Assembly: GCF_900324485.2 (NCBI RefSeq)
Contig: NC_046650.1
Span: 16,076,193-16,140,192, forward strand
Length of the DNA: 64,000 nt
Direction: 5' to 3'
Origin: Mastacembelus armatus
Lineage: Eukaryota > Chordata > Actinopteri > Synbranchiformes > Mastacembelidae
The notes beneath the pieces were generated by a model that was not told the DNA's origin, did no database searches, and saw only the letters and a program-made list of their open reading frames with translations. Numbering within the stretch: position 1 is the first letter of the stretch; every line of letters begins with the position of its first letter. Both the position numbers and the translations under genes were made by a program. Shown here piece by piece: positions 34,725 to 47,211 of this stretch.

Positions 34725-35030
34725 ATGGTAAACTGTGGAGACAAAAGCCTGAAAGTTAATGTGCTGGACATAATCAGGGACATACCTGAGGCTGACAGGG
34801 CTGAGATGCTCAGCAGGCTGCATTCTGCCGTCTCACCACTAGATGCTGCTAAATCCTTCATGTTTCTAAACACTGTGAATGTTGGATGGAATCTGTGCCA
34901 CATCCATAATATGGGAAATGCTCTGTCCTGGGTTTTCATACACCTGGTTCTAGGGGAAGAACAGTGCTGCTCTGAGTCCACAGGGTCATGTGGAAATCTG
35001 GATTCAGCTCATGTTCACACTGAGACATGA
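34725..35030 (+). other. Unassigned open frame
   Basis: A 101-codon frame from ATG 34725 with no family I recognise. It lies between the minus-strand Ig exons and the signal exon at 35605. It may be chance. Confidence 0.2.
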
Positions 35031-35604
35031 AACACTAAGTGAACTCATCAATATAATCCAATAATGATCTAATAATCAGTGTAATCTGTGATCAGACCCC
35101 CTGCTGTGTTTACTGCACTAATGAGCACTTTAAATCTCTGCATCACAAAGATCAATAATCAATTCTCATCAATGATTCTGTTCAAGTTTGGACTTAAAGC
35201 TTCAGAAGCAGAAAATCAATGCAGACACTTCTTAAATTGACTCAGTGACTTGTTGTGTTATTGGAGCTTGTTTGATGACAGAGGCTGGACTCAGATAATA
35301 TGAGAGAAGAAGAAAACACAATAGTCAGCAGTCAGTAAAATAAACAGTCAGTAACTGTCCAGCTGACCCTACAGAGGAACACACATCTCATGACGGAGCC
35401 CTGGACTATCTGCTAGTTCCCTGTTTGCTTCCGGGTAAGAAGAGGTGATTCAGCGTTAACATTACTCCTCCACAAATGTGAAATCCAGCTTTAAATATTA
35501 TATTTAGGTTTGTTTACAGTAAAGCTCAGTAAATACCAGCGTCCTTGGAAATAAGTCAAAGTACCGTAACCGTCCTTTAACAGGAACCGATGCCAGAAGA
35601 GAAA

Positions 35605-35665
35605 ATGTTCGATAAAATACCTGCGTCACTGCTGAGTCTTTGTTTCCTGGTCTGTGTGACTGAAG
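35605..35665 (+). CDS. Signal-peptide exon without recognised partner exons
   Basis: From ATG 35605 (or in-frame ATG 35590) the frame reads MFDKIPASLLSLCFLVCVTE, a clear signal peptide, ending at a GTGAGT donor in phase 1 (ACTGAAG|GTGAGT). That is the typical first exon of an Ig-superfamily gene. No Ig exon on the + strand follows before 41 kb, so it is an orphan, a very long-intron gene, or decayed. It lies head-to-head with the minus-strand Ig exons at 31.9-33.8 kb. Confidence 0.5.
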
Positions 35666-35699
35666 GTGAGTCCTGTTCATGGACTGGTTTTCGATTGAA

Positions 35700-36590
35700 G
35701 AGTGAATCAGTTCATTTAAAGGTTGTTATTGTGTCGTTCACTCTGAGCTGTTGTTGCTGCGACATTAGACTCCACCTGACTTCCTGGACTGACAGTGAGA
35801 CACACCTGCTGTATCATAATCAGTTCATCATTTAACACAATGACAGGATGCAGCTTTAAAGGAAACATCAGCTAGTTTGTACTTTAACACCATGAATGTG
35901 AACTAAAGATCAAATTGGGCCTTAGAGCTGCTGCACTTCAGAAAGTGGCCCAGAGACCCAGACTAGTGGGTGTAAAGCTGCAAGACACACAGAAACCAGT
36001 CCGTCTCAGGTTTGTTGTAGGAGCAAAACTGTTCCCTGCAACAAATGAATGTGTCTAATGAAAATCACTGGTTGACACAATAACGTCCGAGACTATGAGA
36101 CCTCAGAGCTTCAGCATCTGATTGTGTCCAGCTCAGCCCAGGACAAGCTCGAGTCTCATCAGCTAAACAAAGATCTGATTTTCATACGTCTCCATTCTGA
36201 GTCCAGTGTCACTGCAGAGATCAGGCTCCGTTTAAACTGAGTCCACCGGAAAACCAGATGTAGTTCAACATTTGAAGATGTTTGTCAGTCTGACTTTGGA
36301 TCTATCAGAGCTCAGAACAATTATAACTCAAACAGTACATGTTTTTGAGAGCCTCACTCTGAGCCTCTCACATCCAAAATGGAAAACACCAAAACCAGTT
36401 CTACTTGTCATTGTGTACCATCCACCTGTTCCTTACTCAGAGAGCTGATTTAGTGCTTAGGTAACCCTGAACCATCCCTTAGTTATGCTGCTATAGGCCT
36501 GGACTGCCCGAGGACCATCGGTGCACTGAGCTCCCCTACCCTAACCCCCCCCCCCAAATCTATATTCCACCATTGAATATCACTAACCTT
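35700..36590. other. Gene-poor interval
   Basis: I see no gene or named repeat here apart from a short C run near 36547. Confidence 0.4.
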
Positions 36591-36594
36591 GTGC

Positions 36595-36962
36595 TCTCTC
36601 TCTCTCCCCTAGTTTGTCCTCTCTCTCTGTACCTTCTGCAGGTGTCCCTGGTCCTGGACCTGTATATCGCTGATGTGCAGTTACTGGTCCCACCAACCTG
36701 CAGTGTCTATTTGTTGTTTATTGTTGCTGTTCTCTTCTCTCTGCTCTATCCACTCACCCCAACCGGTCGAGGCAGATGGCCGCCCAGACTGAGCCCGGTT
36801 CTGCTGGAGGTTTTGTCTTCTATTAAAGGGAGTTTTTCCTCTCCACTGTCGCCAAGTGCTGCTCATAAGGGATTTGTTGGGTTTTTTCTTTGTTTTAGTT
36901 TTTGTAAAGTGCCTTGAGATGATTTGTATTGTGATTTGGCGCTATACAAATAAAATTGAAAT
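36595..36962 (+). repeat. Fish interspersed retroposon copy
   Basis: Contains AAAGGGAGTTTTTCCTCTCC and ends GTGATTTGGCGCTATACAAA followed by TAAAATTGAAA, a very common fish repeat end. The frame over it is not a gene. Its 3' tail recurs at 17635-17712 and about 46820-46860. Confidence 0.7.
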
Positions 36963-37858
36963 CACCTGACTGGTTACCAGGCAACAGCAGGTGAGTCACT
37001 AAAACACAAACAGTTTAACTATAGTCAGATAGGAAGACAACAGGAGAACTTCCTGTTTTCACAGCTCAGATAATGTTTTATTTTCCTTGGCACAGGAGAC
37101 TGGACTGTCTGGTTATGAATATATGGAATTACCTGAATGAAGTGACACATGAGCAGCAGGTATTTTTGTTTGAGGTGTGATTAGAGCCAGTTCATCCTCC
37201 CTGAAACATTTGTGAAAGTGAAATTTATGTTTTGCATATTTGAAAATGTTTTGCATTTAGTCAAACCCCAGTTAGACCTGGAGTGAGGTCCAAACTCCTG
37301 TAGCTGTTGTGACTCACAGTCTGGGAGTTAAGGGTTGTTCTTAGTCAGAGCTGATGAGCCCAGTGTGAGCACCACGAGACACAAACACAGTCCGGCGGCA
37401 CGTTTCAGCTCTTTGGTTCTGTCAGGGGAGTCAGCCACATCATGTTCACCTGGACTCCCCAGCTCAAACGCTGAGTGAGAGAAGTCCAATGTATTGACAT
37501 GTATCACGTTGTGTCTCAGCAGCTCCAGTCCCTGTTCTAACAAGGCCCTGCTTTAGAACCAGGTGGTCCAGTTGGACATTAGGATTCCTGCTATATTCTG
37601 TCCCCATGACTTTGCTTTATTTTTGTGATGTTTAATGCATTTTATTAGTGTTTTCTCTGATTGACATTGGGAAACTTTTCTGGGTGTCCTAGTTAAAAAG
37701 CTGTGGTCAGAAGGATGTGAAGCTGGATGATACTGAAGTTTCCTGACAAATGTTTCACTTTAACTTGGTTTAGAAAAGAAAATGGGTCAAATGTCTGAGG
37801 ATTCATTTCCAACTTTGTTCTGTGTTGTCACATGTGGGAGACTGGTTTCTGTAACGTC
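36963..37858. other. Gene-poor interval
   Basis: A minus frame of 71 codons at 37328-37543 is the only notable open frame and I do not recognise it. No RNA gene or repeat family is evident. Confidence 0.3.
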
Positions 37859-38138
37859 TGATGCCTTTTAGCTGAATTTGGAAAGGCGTGTCCGTCGATC
37901 ACGACCTTTTAAACTCTGGGCGCCAGGTGCTCAGGTGTTCGCCGAGTCCGCCGCAGAAACACACAGCCCGCTGAAGCAGCACAACCAGGACCCGAACCTT
38001 TTCTCCCTCGTTGGCCCAAACACGTCGGTTTGGTGCCGGATCAAGAAGGACCAGCGCCTTGACCATTAAACCAGAAGAAGAAGAAGAAAGGCGCGAACAG
38101 GTGCGGAGGCAGAGACGAGGGAAACCTGCAGACAAACG

Positions 38139-40200
38139 TTATTATTCACCTGAACAGGAGCAGGACCAGGGACCCAGAGTCCGGCAAAGGTGAGACACCG
38201 AGCGTTTCTTTAGCAAAGACACTTTGTTGGTGCGACCCTCCCTCATTGTTTGTCTGCACCTGCTACAGGTGCGTGACGCCCCAACACGCAGAGCAGCGTG
38301 GCCGCATGGCGGACTGAGCTTCAAGGCCTTCAGGCTCAAAGTGCCTCCTTAAAACCACGTCGGACCGAGACCAGACATCGGGTCTGCAAGGTGTGGATCC
38401 ATAAGGGCCCTGAAGACTCGTGGACAAAGGTGAGCTTGTCCTTTAGATGGTTTCTGTGACTGAAGAACCTGGGCTCCAACAAGCACTGGCTCTTTAACAC
38501 CACTCTGGCTCTGCCTGTTTCTGTCTCTCTGTCCTGCAGGGGGAGCAGTTTAGCCACTAACCGTCCGACCACCATGTTCTGGCCCTGGATCATGTTCTGG
38601 CCCTGGATCATGGTCAGGCCTCCAGACACAGTCCTAAGGGAAGTATTGTAGAGTCTGTTGTCTTTGTATCTGTCTCGTGTCCTAGAAAGTCAGCAGCCTA
38701 GTTACTAACATCTGAACTAGTCTTCCAGATGAGCATCTGCAGCCCAGATCAGGACTGTGATAGTCTTGGGTTTCATGGTTCTGTCAGTCCAAAATTGGTT
38801 TGAGACTGGCTTTTCTTTGCCTGATGTTGTTGGATTTTAACTCTTTAACCATGAATTGATCAGACTTTGATAATGATTTGCTCCTTGTATGAAGTGGAGA
38901 GTGATTACTAGGGAAGTTTGGACATGGTCAGACTGGGATTGTCCAAAGCAGGAAGTTACTATGTTGTAATGTTAATAGGAGATTTGTTGTTGATCATCAT
39001 CCAAATTCTGATAGAAATCCAATGTGGGTTGTACCTGAGGGTTCAGTCTCTGGGTCGTCTCTCTGTTGGTAAGAAACATCTAACTTCAGTTCAGAAGTCC
39101 AGTTTTTCTTTGGCTCACGTTTCTGTCCCACACTCGTAGGTTCTTATTGACCGTTGATCTCCACAAGACCATTTCTAGTTCAGCTCTTGGCTCCAAGAAG
39201 GAAGTGGATGAAGTGAGTTTAGTTCCACTGTTTGAAGTTGGGTCTTGGCTTTCTGAAAATCAGTCAGTAGAAGTTTGAGGATTCATCAGTTGAGCAAAAA
39301 GTGCAGCACAAACATCAGCTGCATTTTAACCTTTGATTTCTTGAATCCTCTGGTCATCCAGGCTGCATTTGTCACCTTCCTTATCTTGATGTTGCACAGT
39401 ATAATTCACTGGATCATTTCTCATTAGAGACTGAAACAAACCAGTGTGAGCTGTTCCCTGTGGAGCTGTTCCCAAAATCCACCAGCAGGTGGCACCAGAA
39501 CAGTCCTGTCAGAGGAGCTGATGGTCTAACTGGACCCCTCTTCTCTGATAAACAGCTGAGTTCATGTGTTTCCTCTGAAATCTTGATCTTTGACTTGAGT
39601 CTTTCATCAGGGAAGTTGAGCTTCAGTCCCACACAGTGACTTGAGACTTGGACTCTGAGATTTAGGACTTGGGAACAATCTTTGACTTTTTGGTGCATCA
39701 ACATGAAGGAGAAGAAATATCTTTTCCTACAGTCAAAAACCAAAGCTCTTTATGAAGCAGCAGGACTTGGAGAGTTGCAGAAACAGCTTCCTGACTGTGA
39801 ACCTTCCTTCATATTTAATGTTGGAGTTTCTAGAAGTTCCAGCTCTGTACATGGAGCTTGTGGCTGTCGTCCTGCAGCCTTGTTGAGCAAAGTGGAAGCA
39901 GCTAAATCCTTCAAAGTAAAAGCCACTGAAGCCAATGATCCGTTTGGCTGTGAACCAAAAGGCTGGTGGATCCAGGCCACCAGGAACAGAGAGGTTAGTC
40001 CAGAAACCACCAGGTGGAATCATCTCACAGCAACAACCTGCTTTATTGGACAAACTGATTTTATTTGACTCCAGTTCAGACTTTTATTGTCTTCATTCAC
40101 AGAATGAATTAAAACAGACAAAACTGAATATATGAATCTAAAGTTATTTCACAGAGAGACAATCCAGATCAGTGTTGTTCTATTTACAAATGTCCAGTTT
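38139..40200. repeat. Duplicated intergenic module, copy M3
   Basis: Shares the exon-like blocks with M1, but from about 38446 to 39190 it carries a different middle section that is instead shared with 62826-63530 (M4). From about 39190 it rejoins the section found at 12360 and 63530. It is preceded by a CpG-rich block at 37860-38139 found only here. M3 lies beyond the 3' end of gene G. Confidence 0.7.
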
Positions 40201-40899
40201 CTGCACTGACTCCAATATCACACTCACACAGTGAGTCCAGCTTATATCCTTATATCCCTCTGCTGTCAGTGAACGCACCACAACAGACCTGAACACATCA
40301 TTCCATCCAGCAGGAGACAAGTGCAGGACAGAAATATTAATGTTCTATGTTCTTATGACAAATGAGTCTCAGCTTTAAATGAAACAGCTACAATAGAAAT
40401 AGCAGAGATTCTGTAAATATGGTGAATGTGTCAGACCTGCTTCTCAGCATTATTCCAATAAAGTGAGCACAGTGCACGTTTGACATCTGTCTAATAGCTT
40501 TGATGAGAAGTCCTTTCAAAATAATGGACCAAGTAAAGATGGAGAACGCTGTTTCCTCCATCAGGTCCATTATTTTTCTGTATCAGCTGTGTGTTCTGGC
40601 TTTTATACTATGGCCACTTCCTGAGCAACAGGAAGGAAAAGATGTGTTTTTCTGTGTTTTCCTCTTTGAAACATGGAACATACATGAAGCATCAAGTTGC
40701 TGCTCAGGTTACCTGCTGGTTTGTCTGATGTGTCCTGATGTGCAGTTTTCTGACCTGCAGCCAATGACAAACCACTGATTTCTGTCTGAGCTGGAAAATG
40801 GACTTTAGGGTTGGTCTGATTCTGTTGAACTAACTGGTTCCTCTGATTTAGAACCTGAGATGTAATTTGTTTCATTTCTACCTCTGGACTCTGGATTTG

Positions 40900-41763
40900 T
40901 CATCCAGTCTGAGTCTTTTTGAACCAACAGTAACACACAGTCAGTCCAGCTGCTGCTGCTGCTGCTGCTGTCAGTCCCAGTCCACAGATGAGGACGATCC
41001 ATCTCCAACCTGCTGCGTCTGGTCTCTCAGGTTCTCTCTCAGGTTCAGACCAGTCCCTCACTGCTGTAAAGAGACAAATCAAATCTGTGTCTTTCATGTG
41101 AAGAAACAACTTTTCTGCAAGAAGGACGTGAATCAGTTCAGTTCAGGCAGAGCAGGAAGGATTGTAGTTTCCACAATACTTTTCTTCTCTGATTCTTATT
41201 TAGCAAAAAGCTGCTGAAATGAATCTGTGAGGAAAGTTTCACTGAACCAACTTACCTGTGACGTTGAGGTGACAGGTGTTATAGTCTCTACCATCATCTG
41301 TCTCCACTGAACACAGGTACAGACCAGAGTCCTCAGTCCTGAGTCTGGACACATGAAGTCTGACTCGTCCTTCTCTGAGGACGTCTTTGTCAAACTGGAC
41401 TCGTCCTGAAAACTGTTTGTCCTGAGACTCTGGGACCTCAACACCCTCATGTAGATGAAACAGGACTGGGTCTTTGTCCTCAGTTAACAGGTGACAGAAG
41501 ATGTAAAGTGCTGAGAGAGACATGTGAGCTGTGGTTGTGAAGGTCCAGTCCAGTGTGATGTCGTGGTTCTCCTCTGCCTGATAGGAGCTCTGTGTCACAT
41601 TCACTACAAATGTTCCTGTTGAGGAGACACAGAGGGAAAGTGACGACCACACACACTCACAACTTGGATTATTTTGGATTTCCAATTGATTTGAGTTAGT
41701 GGATAAAAACTGACCCCAGGTAAAGGGGGTCAGGCTGATGAGCAGCAGGATCCAGCAGACCAT
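40900..41763 (-). CDS. Ig V-domain receptor, copy G (KK class with shortened tail)
   Basis: Predicted 190 residues. Exons on the minus strand are 41715-41763, 41256-41615 and 40900-41063. Signal peptide and V domain are as in D, with F-G loop SVETDDGRDYNT and DSGLYLC. The membrane segment has seven Ala. After WFKKTQTG the frame meets TGA because the run of A that encodes KKD in the other copies is replaced. The tail is therefore only a few residues, and the NYISGS...ESDQP segment persists just downstream in another frame. This could be a tail-less receptor or a recently damaged copy. No 5' exon is identified upstream. Confidence 0.85.
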
Positions 41764-41769
41764 CTTCTC

Positions 41770-43110
41770 CTGTCAGAGGAGACAGAGCTGAAGAGTCACA
41801 AACATGAAAAACCTGCAGTTTGTTTTTCTCTGAAAACATTTCACATGTTAAAGTCTTCAGTGTTTCCAGTTCCACCTGATATTAATCCTCAGTGTATAAA
41901 ACATGTGGCAGCTGTATCCTCCAAAAGTCTGACAGGTGAAAAATGTCTCCATGTTTTCTCAGTGTCCAACACTTTAGAAAAAGTCTGTCCATTTTAAGCT
42001 GAAGACGTCAGAGAGTTTGAAACCAGACAGTGTGGACGGACAGTGCAGAGGTCTGAGAAGAAACGTCATTAAAGATCAAATGTTTCAACTACTAACTGTC
42101 TCATTAACGAGGAATCAGCCTTTCTTCTTACTAAAACTGATGTGGCTCATGTTTCGAGAAATTCAGACAAGAACAGAAGTTTATTCTCAGTCACTGTCGT
42201 GTTTGGTAACTTCCACTTTTTATCACATGAGACTAAAACAGGCTCACTGAATACAATCATTTGTACAATACAATTTAGGTAATTTTAACCTGTTTGCTCA
42301 TTTCAAGTATTGTCATATTTCCATTTAATGACAATTAACATTGAAGTAGAATTTATTATACAGCTCAGCTGTTTCTCAGAGCCTGATGTGAAGAACGTCA
42401 GTAAACTGTGCAGCTGTTAGTCCAACTATCGATGTCATTGTATCATCAAATATCAATAAGAGACAACAACACATTACCTTTGTCTTCTGTCTGACAGGAA
42501 AGGACCAAAAATAAAGGACAGACTTCAGTAGCTGCATCTAACAGTTGTTCAGTCCAACCAGTGGTCATGTGATTCAGAAATTTGCAGAAGTCATGTGTTC
42601 CTCATTTTTTATAATCTTGGTTGTTTCTAAATACCACATTGTGACTGATTTGACCCAACTGTTTCTGTCCCTTCACATATTTTGTTAAACAGGCTCACAC
42701 ATAGATGTTATTTGAAACAAACATATGAGCTTTGCCCTTTGACCTCTGCAGGTCAGACTCCATTCATTGTCAGTGGAGGTCACTGCACACTTTCTATATA
42801 ATTATGACTTTAGAGCAGACATGAAAAATGTTTTTCTGAGTGTGTGAAAGTTGTGGCTCAGACAGATGATCATAGTGATGATCAGCTGAATCTGCAGCTC
42901 TGAGCTTTGAGTTTACAGGGAGTGTCAGCTGGTTGTTCAGGGTCTGGTCCACAGCTTTTCTGCTTTGGTTTGTTCTTAGTTTGGCCTTTGGCAGCTGCTC
43001 TCAGAGAAAAAGCTCTAAAAAGCTGCTGTTACCTCAGAAGTTGGAATCTACAGGTGGATGCTAATGCAGCTCCACACTGACTGACTTGGTTTGTAGCTGC
43101 TGGATATGGA
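41770..43110. other. Upstream flank of gene G
   Basis: The first about 100 bases match the flank of B and F. Farther out there is no supported gene or named repeat. Confidence 0.4.
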
Positions 43111-43116
43111 CCAGAT

Positions 43117-43377
43117 GTTGTCATATCAGTGTTTACGTGACAGATCTTGTCACATCAGTGTTTACGTGACAGATGTTGTCATATCAGTGTTTACGTGACA
43201 GATGTTGTCACATCAGTGTTTACGCGACAGATGTTGTCACATCAGTGTTTACGTGACAGATGTTGTCATATCAGTGTTTACGTGACAGATGTTGTCACAT
43301 CAGTGTTTACGTGACAGATGTTGTCACATCAGTGTTTACGCGACAGATGTTGTCATATCAGTGTTTACGCGACTTGT
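43117..43377. repeat. 29-bp minisatellite, nine units
   Basis: Nine head-to-tail units of 29 bases. Each contains TGTTTACGTGAC or TGTTTACGCGAC and TGTCACATCAG or TGTCATATCAG. Units differ at two or three positions only. Confidence 0.95.
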
Positions 43378-43873
43378 GCAGCCACATGTTGTAGTTGTCA
43401 CAGTAGTTGTCACAGGTGCTACACAGAACGCAGACAAGTGCAGTGACGCAGACAGACATAGAGCTATGACAGAAACTAAGATTAAACTAAGAAAAAAAAT
43501 TAAACTATACTTAAGGTGCATTTTAAGAACTTAAACAACAGACGTGCACAGGAAGACAGGGCAGGACAAGACAGTGCAGACAACATATAGGCCGACTTTG
43601 TGCAAAGAAAAGCAGTGAATGTGCCACAATCATGGTAAGTGGTAGACAATGTGCAAAGAACAATATGTGCGTCATTGCAGATATTAAATTGACAAGTGTA
43701 AACAGGGTTAATATAAATATAAATGTAAAGTGGCATGTGCGCGTGTGTGTGTGTCCAGTTCAGCTCATACAATAATACACAGTTCTTATGTTTTTCATCA
43801 GTTGTTTTATTATTTTATTATCTCATTTGAACCTGCTGATGGAGGTGGGCTCTTGGTGCTTTTTTCATGTCAC

Positions 43874-43909
43874 ACAGGTACAGACCAGAGTCCTCAGTCC
43901 TGAGTCTGT
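43874..43909 (-). pseudogene. V-exon fragment
   Basis: Reads as the region encoding the stretch before and through the F-strand Cys (RLRTEDSGLYLC) on the minus strand, and ends abruptly at about 43909. Beyond it (to about 44160) lies inverted 5' intron sequence like 340-470. Confidence 0.7.
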
Positions 43910-44164
43910 GACAGAACCAGAACAGAAACCGACTTTATTCCTGAATGAGAGATGAGGACACAGGCTGGATCCTGGAGAAGCTCGGATTGTTGAGGTCCAA
44001 CCAGGGTGAACACGGCTTTGGATTCTGGTCTGACTGCTCCGTTCCAGCATAAACCTGCAGACTGATGGACCCGGGACATTTCAGCTTGACTTGATTTTTC
44101 ACTCAGAGATTTTTCCAAGTGCATCTTGATCCAACTTCACACATGTGATGCAGATTTGCCTGCC

Positions 44165-44268
44165 TGAACTGAACTGATTCACGTCCTTCTTGCAGAAAAG
44201 TTGTTTGATTTGATTTGTCTCTTCACAGCAGCGAGGGACTGGTCTGAACCTGAGAGAGAACCTGAGAG
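44165..44268 (+). pseudogene. Fragment of V-TM intron and KK-class TM exon
   Basis: Matches 48245-48370 of gene H with a short deletion. The acceptor and first 40 bases of the TM exon (44229-44268) are present, then homology stops at a join. Confidence 0.75.
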
Positions 44269-44437
44269 TTTTAGTTCAAATTTCCATGAATAAAATGTTC
44301 AAGTCCAAATTGTTCAGATTTAAAGTTTGCTCTTGAAGAAGAATAAAGTGCCCATGTAACATGATATGATGAAGACATTCTTGGGATGTTAAAGGTCAAA
44401 GAATCACATTCATTTTTTCTGTGTCTTTTCTTCACAG

Positions 44438-44589
44438 CAGCTGCTGATGAACCAAAACCTCAGAGACCAACAGAGAGTCCAGAACCAGAGTCGGGGAAGG
44501 ATCAGAGTCTACATTGGACTGGGAAACCAACCAACACTGAACAGTATCTGCAGCGATGTTGGTCCTATGTCTGTGGCAGATATGACTGA
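44438..44589 (+). pseudogene. Fragment of short-tail-class TM exon
   Basis: After a TCTTCACAG acceptor it reads AADEPKPQRPTESPEPES, like gene I, then loses frame and the membrane segment. It ends in unrelated sequence. Confidence 0.75.
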
Positions 44590-45449
44590 ACCTGAGGTTG
44601 AGGTGACGTCCTGCTGTTAGAGAGGAAACACACAAATATGTTTCAGGTCACATGTTTCAGTGTTCCACTCATTTCCATCTGACTTTGGCCTCAAACAAAA
44701 ACCCCCTGACACTAAGGATTTCTAAGGCAGAGACTTGTTTACATTTACAATCTCAGAGGATTTTAAATGTCTCCGTGCCTGATGATGTGACATAAAGAGA
44801 AGGCTGTTGGTTTGCTGAAGTCAAACCTGATCTACCAAACATATGGACCCAGAGTCAGTGGGTGATGGAGGAAAGAGAAAGAGAAAGTGGAGGGCACGAT
44901 TTTCTGGGTCCTGACCAGTCAGGGGGAGACCAACATTATGTGTAAATTTCCTGCCTAGCGCTGTTTGAGTAAAGTAACTTGCTATATATTTATATATGAA
45001 GGTAATGGAGACGGAGCAATGGCAGAACATTATATATATGAACATTTCTGTCGATGTACATTGTACAGTGATGCAGCCTAATGATGTGCTGTGTATGTTC
45101 GCTGTGTGTAAATGCTCATCACAGTAATTAAGCTAGTATGTTAGCGATGTAAGCTAAGCTAAAGCTCTTACGGTCGATGACGGCCATGCTATATTATGTT
45201 CTGTTGACTCAGGACCAGGCTTCGTGTTCATTTAGGTCTAACCTGTGATTCAAACACCTGATAAATCTGATCAAGAAGCAGCGACTCAGTCCGCACAGTC
45301 TCTTTTCTTCTTGGTTCTTCATCAACACTGAGCTGCAGCGTCAGTAAAACGGAAATGATCCAAGAACAAGGCCGGATGTAGATGACAGAGGTTATTCAGT
45401 CCCATCACAGTAAGACCAACATCTAATAGTCTGATCTAGTTTTCATGGT

Positions 45450-45486
45450 TTTATCTCGTTGTCTCGATATGACGAGATAAAACCAT
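45450..45486. repeat. Short perfect-looking palindrome
   Basis: TTTTATCTCGTTGTCTCG and its near-inverse (ACGAGATAAAA) lie back to back. A TATCTCGCGATGC-type repeat follows at about 45600-45630. Confidence 0.5.
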
Positions 45487-45553
45487 CAGGGAGGCTGTTC
45501 TGTGTTTCGGATCCTCATCGTCTATTCTTCTATTCACTAAGCCCCTCCCACAA

Positions 45554-45603
45554 CTTACCTGTGACGTTGAGGTGACAGCTGTTATAGTCCGCACCAACAT
45601 CTC
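45554..45603 (-). pseudogene. V-exon 3' end fragment
   Basis: Fifty bases with the GTAAG donor and the G-strand coding region of a receptor V exon. It joins at about 45603 to TCGCGATG repeat sequence. The region 45604-46500 has no supported gene. Confidence 0.75.
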
Positions 45604-46499
45604 GCGATGCTCTTTTATCTCGCGATGCAGGCTCCAGGTGTCTGTCTCCTCTATGCGACAGACCAGCACCCACTGCGTCACTGGAAGGTAAATATTAAGA
45701 TAAACCAAATCATTTTTACTCTTTAACTGTGATTCTACATTGATATATTGTATCTGCAGCGACGGTTCAGTTCTGTTAGGATGTTTTAGAGGGAAGTCTG
45801 GGTCATGTGGCAAATGCAGGACAAATATATGTCAGCATCCCTTAGCCCCATGACTCTGCATGTTCTTCTCCAGCAGTATTATTTGGAAATGGTGATAGTC
45901 CATTACTTTTGGCCTGACTGGACTTTAGTTCTCATTGGTTTCTAAGATCTGCCTAAATTTGAAGATCTGTCAGCCTTTGGTTTGTGTGTCAGCATCTGTC
46001 CTGTCCAGATGTTTCAGTGATGCAGAGGTAGCCATCCCAGGCCCACCACACATCTCTGTATTATTGTAATGCTGATTCATCACCATGTATGAAGTCAAGT
46101 AACAGTAACAGCTTCAGGACAATACTCATGTTAAAGCTGCCTAGACAGACTGGAACTGAACAAGGAGACCTGATGCTGTTAGGTTTTCAATCAGTCATAT
46201 TTTATTACATTTTCAATCTGTGGAGCAGGAACAAGACGTTACTGAGGGCTACGACAGCAGAAAACTGTGTGTTTAACAATGTGTGTGAAAAACAACTGCA
46301 TACTCTGGTCCTCTGCATCCTGGATCCTATAACAGGAGGCATAGTGAGCCTGCAGCATCAAACAATCAAAGGAAGTGTGTGTGTGTGTCTAAGCAGGGAG
46401 AAGGCCTGGTGAGACTCCAACATGAAAAGGATGCTGTGTGTTCAGCCAATCAGAAGCTGGGGGATACCATTTCATTGTGTCTTCCTCATCTGAGATGGT

Positions 46500-46612
46500 A
46501 TGTTCCAGATCCTAATGGACAGAACACACCTGATCCAGGTAGAGCAGGGATAGTTGGAAAACAAGCAGGACAGTGGCCCTCGAGGACCAGGATTGGACAC
46601 CCCTGCCTTAGT
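46500..46612. repeat. hAT-like non-autonomous element end
   Basis: Contains GTGGCCCTCGAGGACCAGGA and TTGGACACCCCTG, a terminal sequence shared by many fish copies of a small DNA element. Confidence 0.55.
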
Positions 46613-46914
46613 TGTTTCCATGGATGTGCTCGTCCTGTCCTTCCCAGCAGCTTCAGAACTTTGAAGACACTGTTGTTCCTCCTGCTGCCTCATTCCAGCA
46701 TCTCCACCTCTGCATGAACCTGTTTTTCATAATTATTAAATACAGTCTTAATGAGACAAACTCACCTGACCTTTGTTGCTATTGTTTTCTACTTTTAATT
46801 ACTAGCTGAACATTTTGTTTTCCTCTCAAATAAAACTGCATTGAATTGAATTGAATTAATGTGTGAGCTGACCTGAAGTAGCCTGAAGTATTGTGTAGTT
46901 ACTGAGGAACGACT

Positions 46915-47008
46915 GTTTCTAAAATTGTTTCAGACCCAGAGAGACTTTAACGTGGTCTGAGCTGAGACCTGATCCAGTCTGCTGCTGAGGAAAACGCTGT
47001 TCTTGAAG
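46915..47008 (+). promoter_or_regulatory. Non-coding 5' exon of gene H
   Basis: Matches the 5' exon of gene A, with donor AAG|GTAAGA at 47008. It would splice to the acceptor at 47624, six bases before the ATG of H. The TATA region of A is not present upstream; the join is to sequence starting GTTACTGAGGAACGA, also seen before the 5' exon of I. Confidence 0.55.
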
Positions 47009-47130
47009 GTAAGAAACATGTTTGTGTCTGTTCTCGTTTGTCATCACCACGATCGTAACAGACTTGGTGAATGTAATGTCATCACATCCTCAGGCTGTGA
47101 CCCAAATACTGTTTGTCCAGCCCCAGGGGG

Positions 47131-47211
47131 CTCTGTGGGTCTGTGGGTCTGTAGGTCTGTGGGTCTGTAGGTCTGTAGGTCTGCAGGTCTGCAGGTCTGT
47201 GGGTCTGTAGC
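47131..47211. repeat. 8-bp minisatellite
   Basis: About ten units of GGTCTGTG/GGTCTGTA/GGTCTGCA in the 5' intron of gene H. Confidence 0.9.

Noticed and set aside
36573-36917. 114-codon hydrophobic frame
   Set aside because: It overlaps a common fish retroposon copy.
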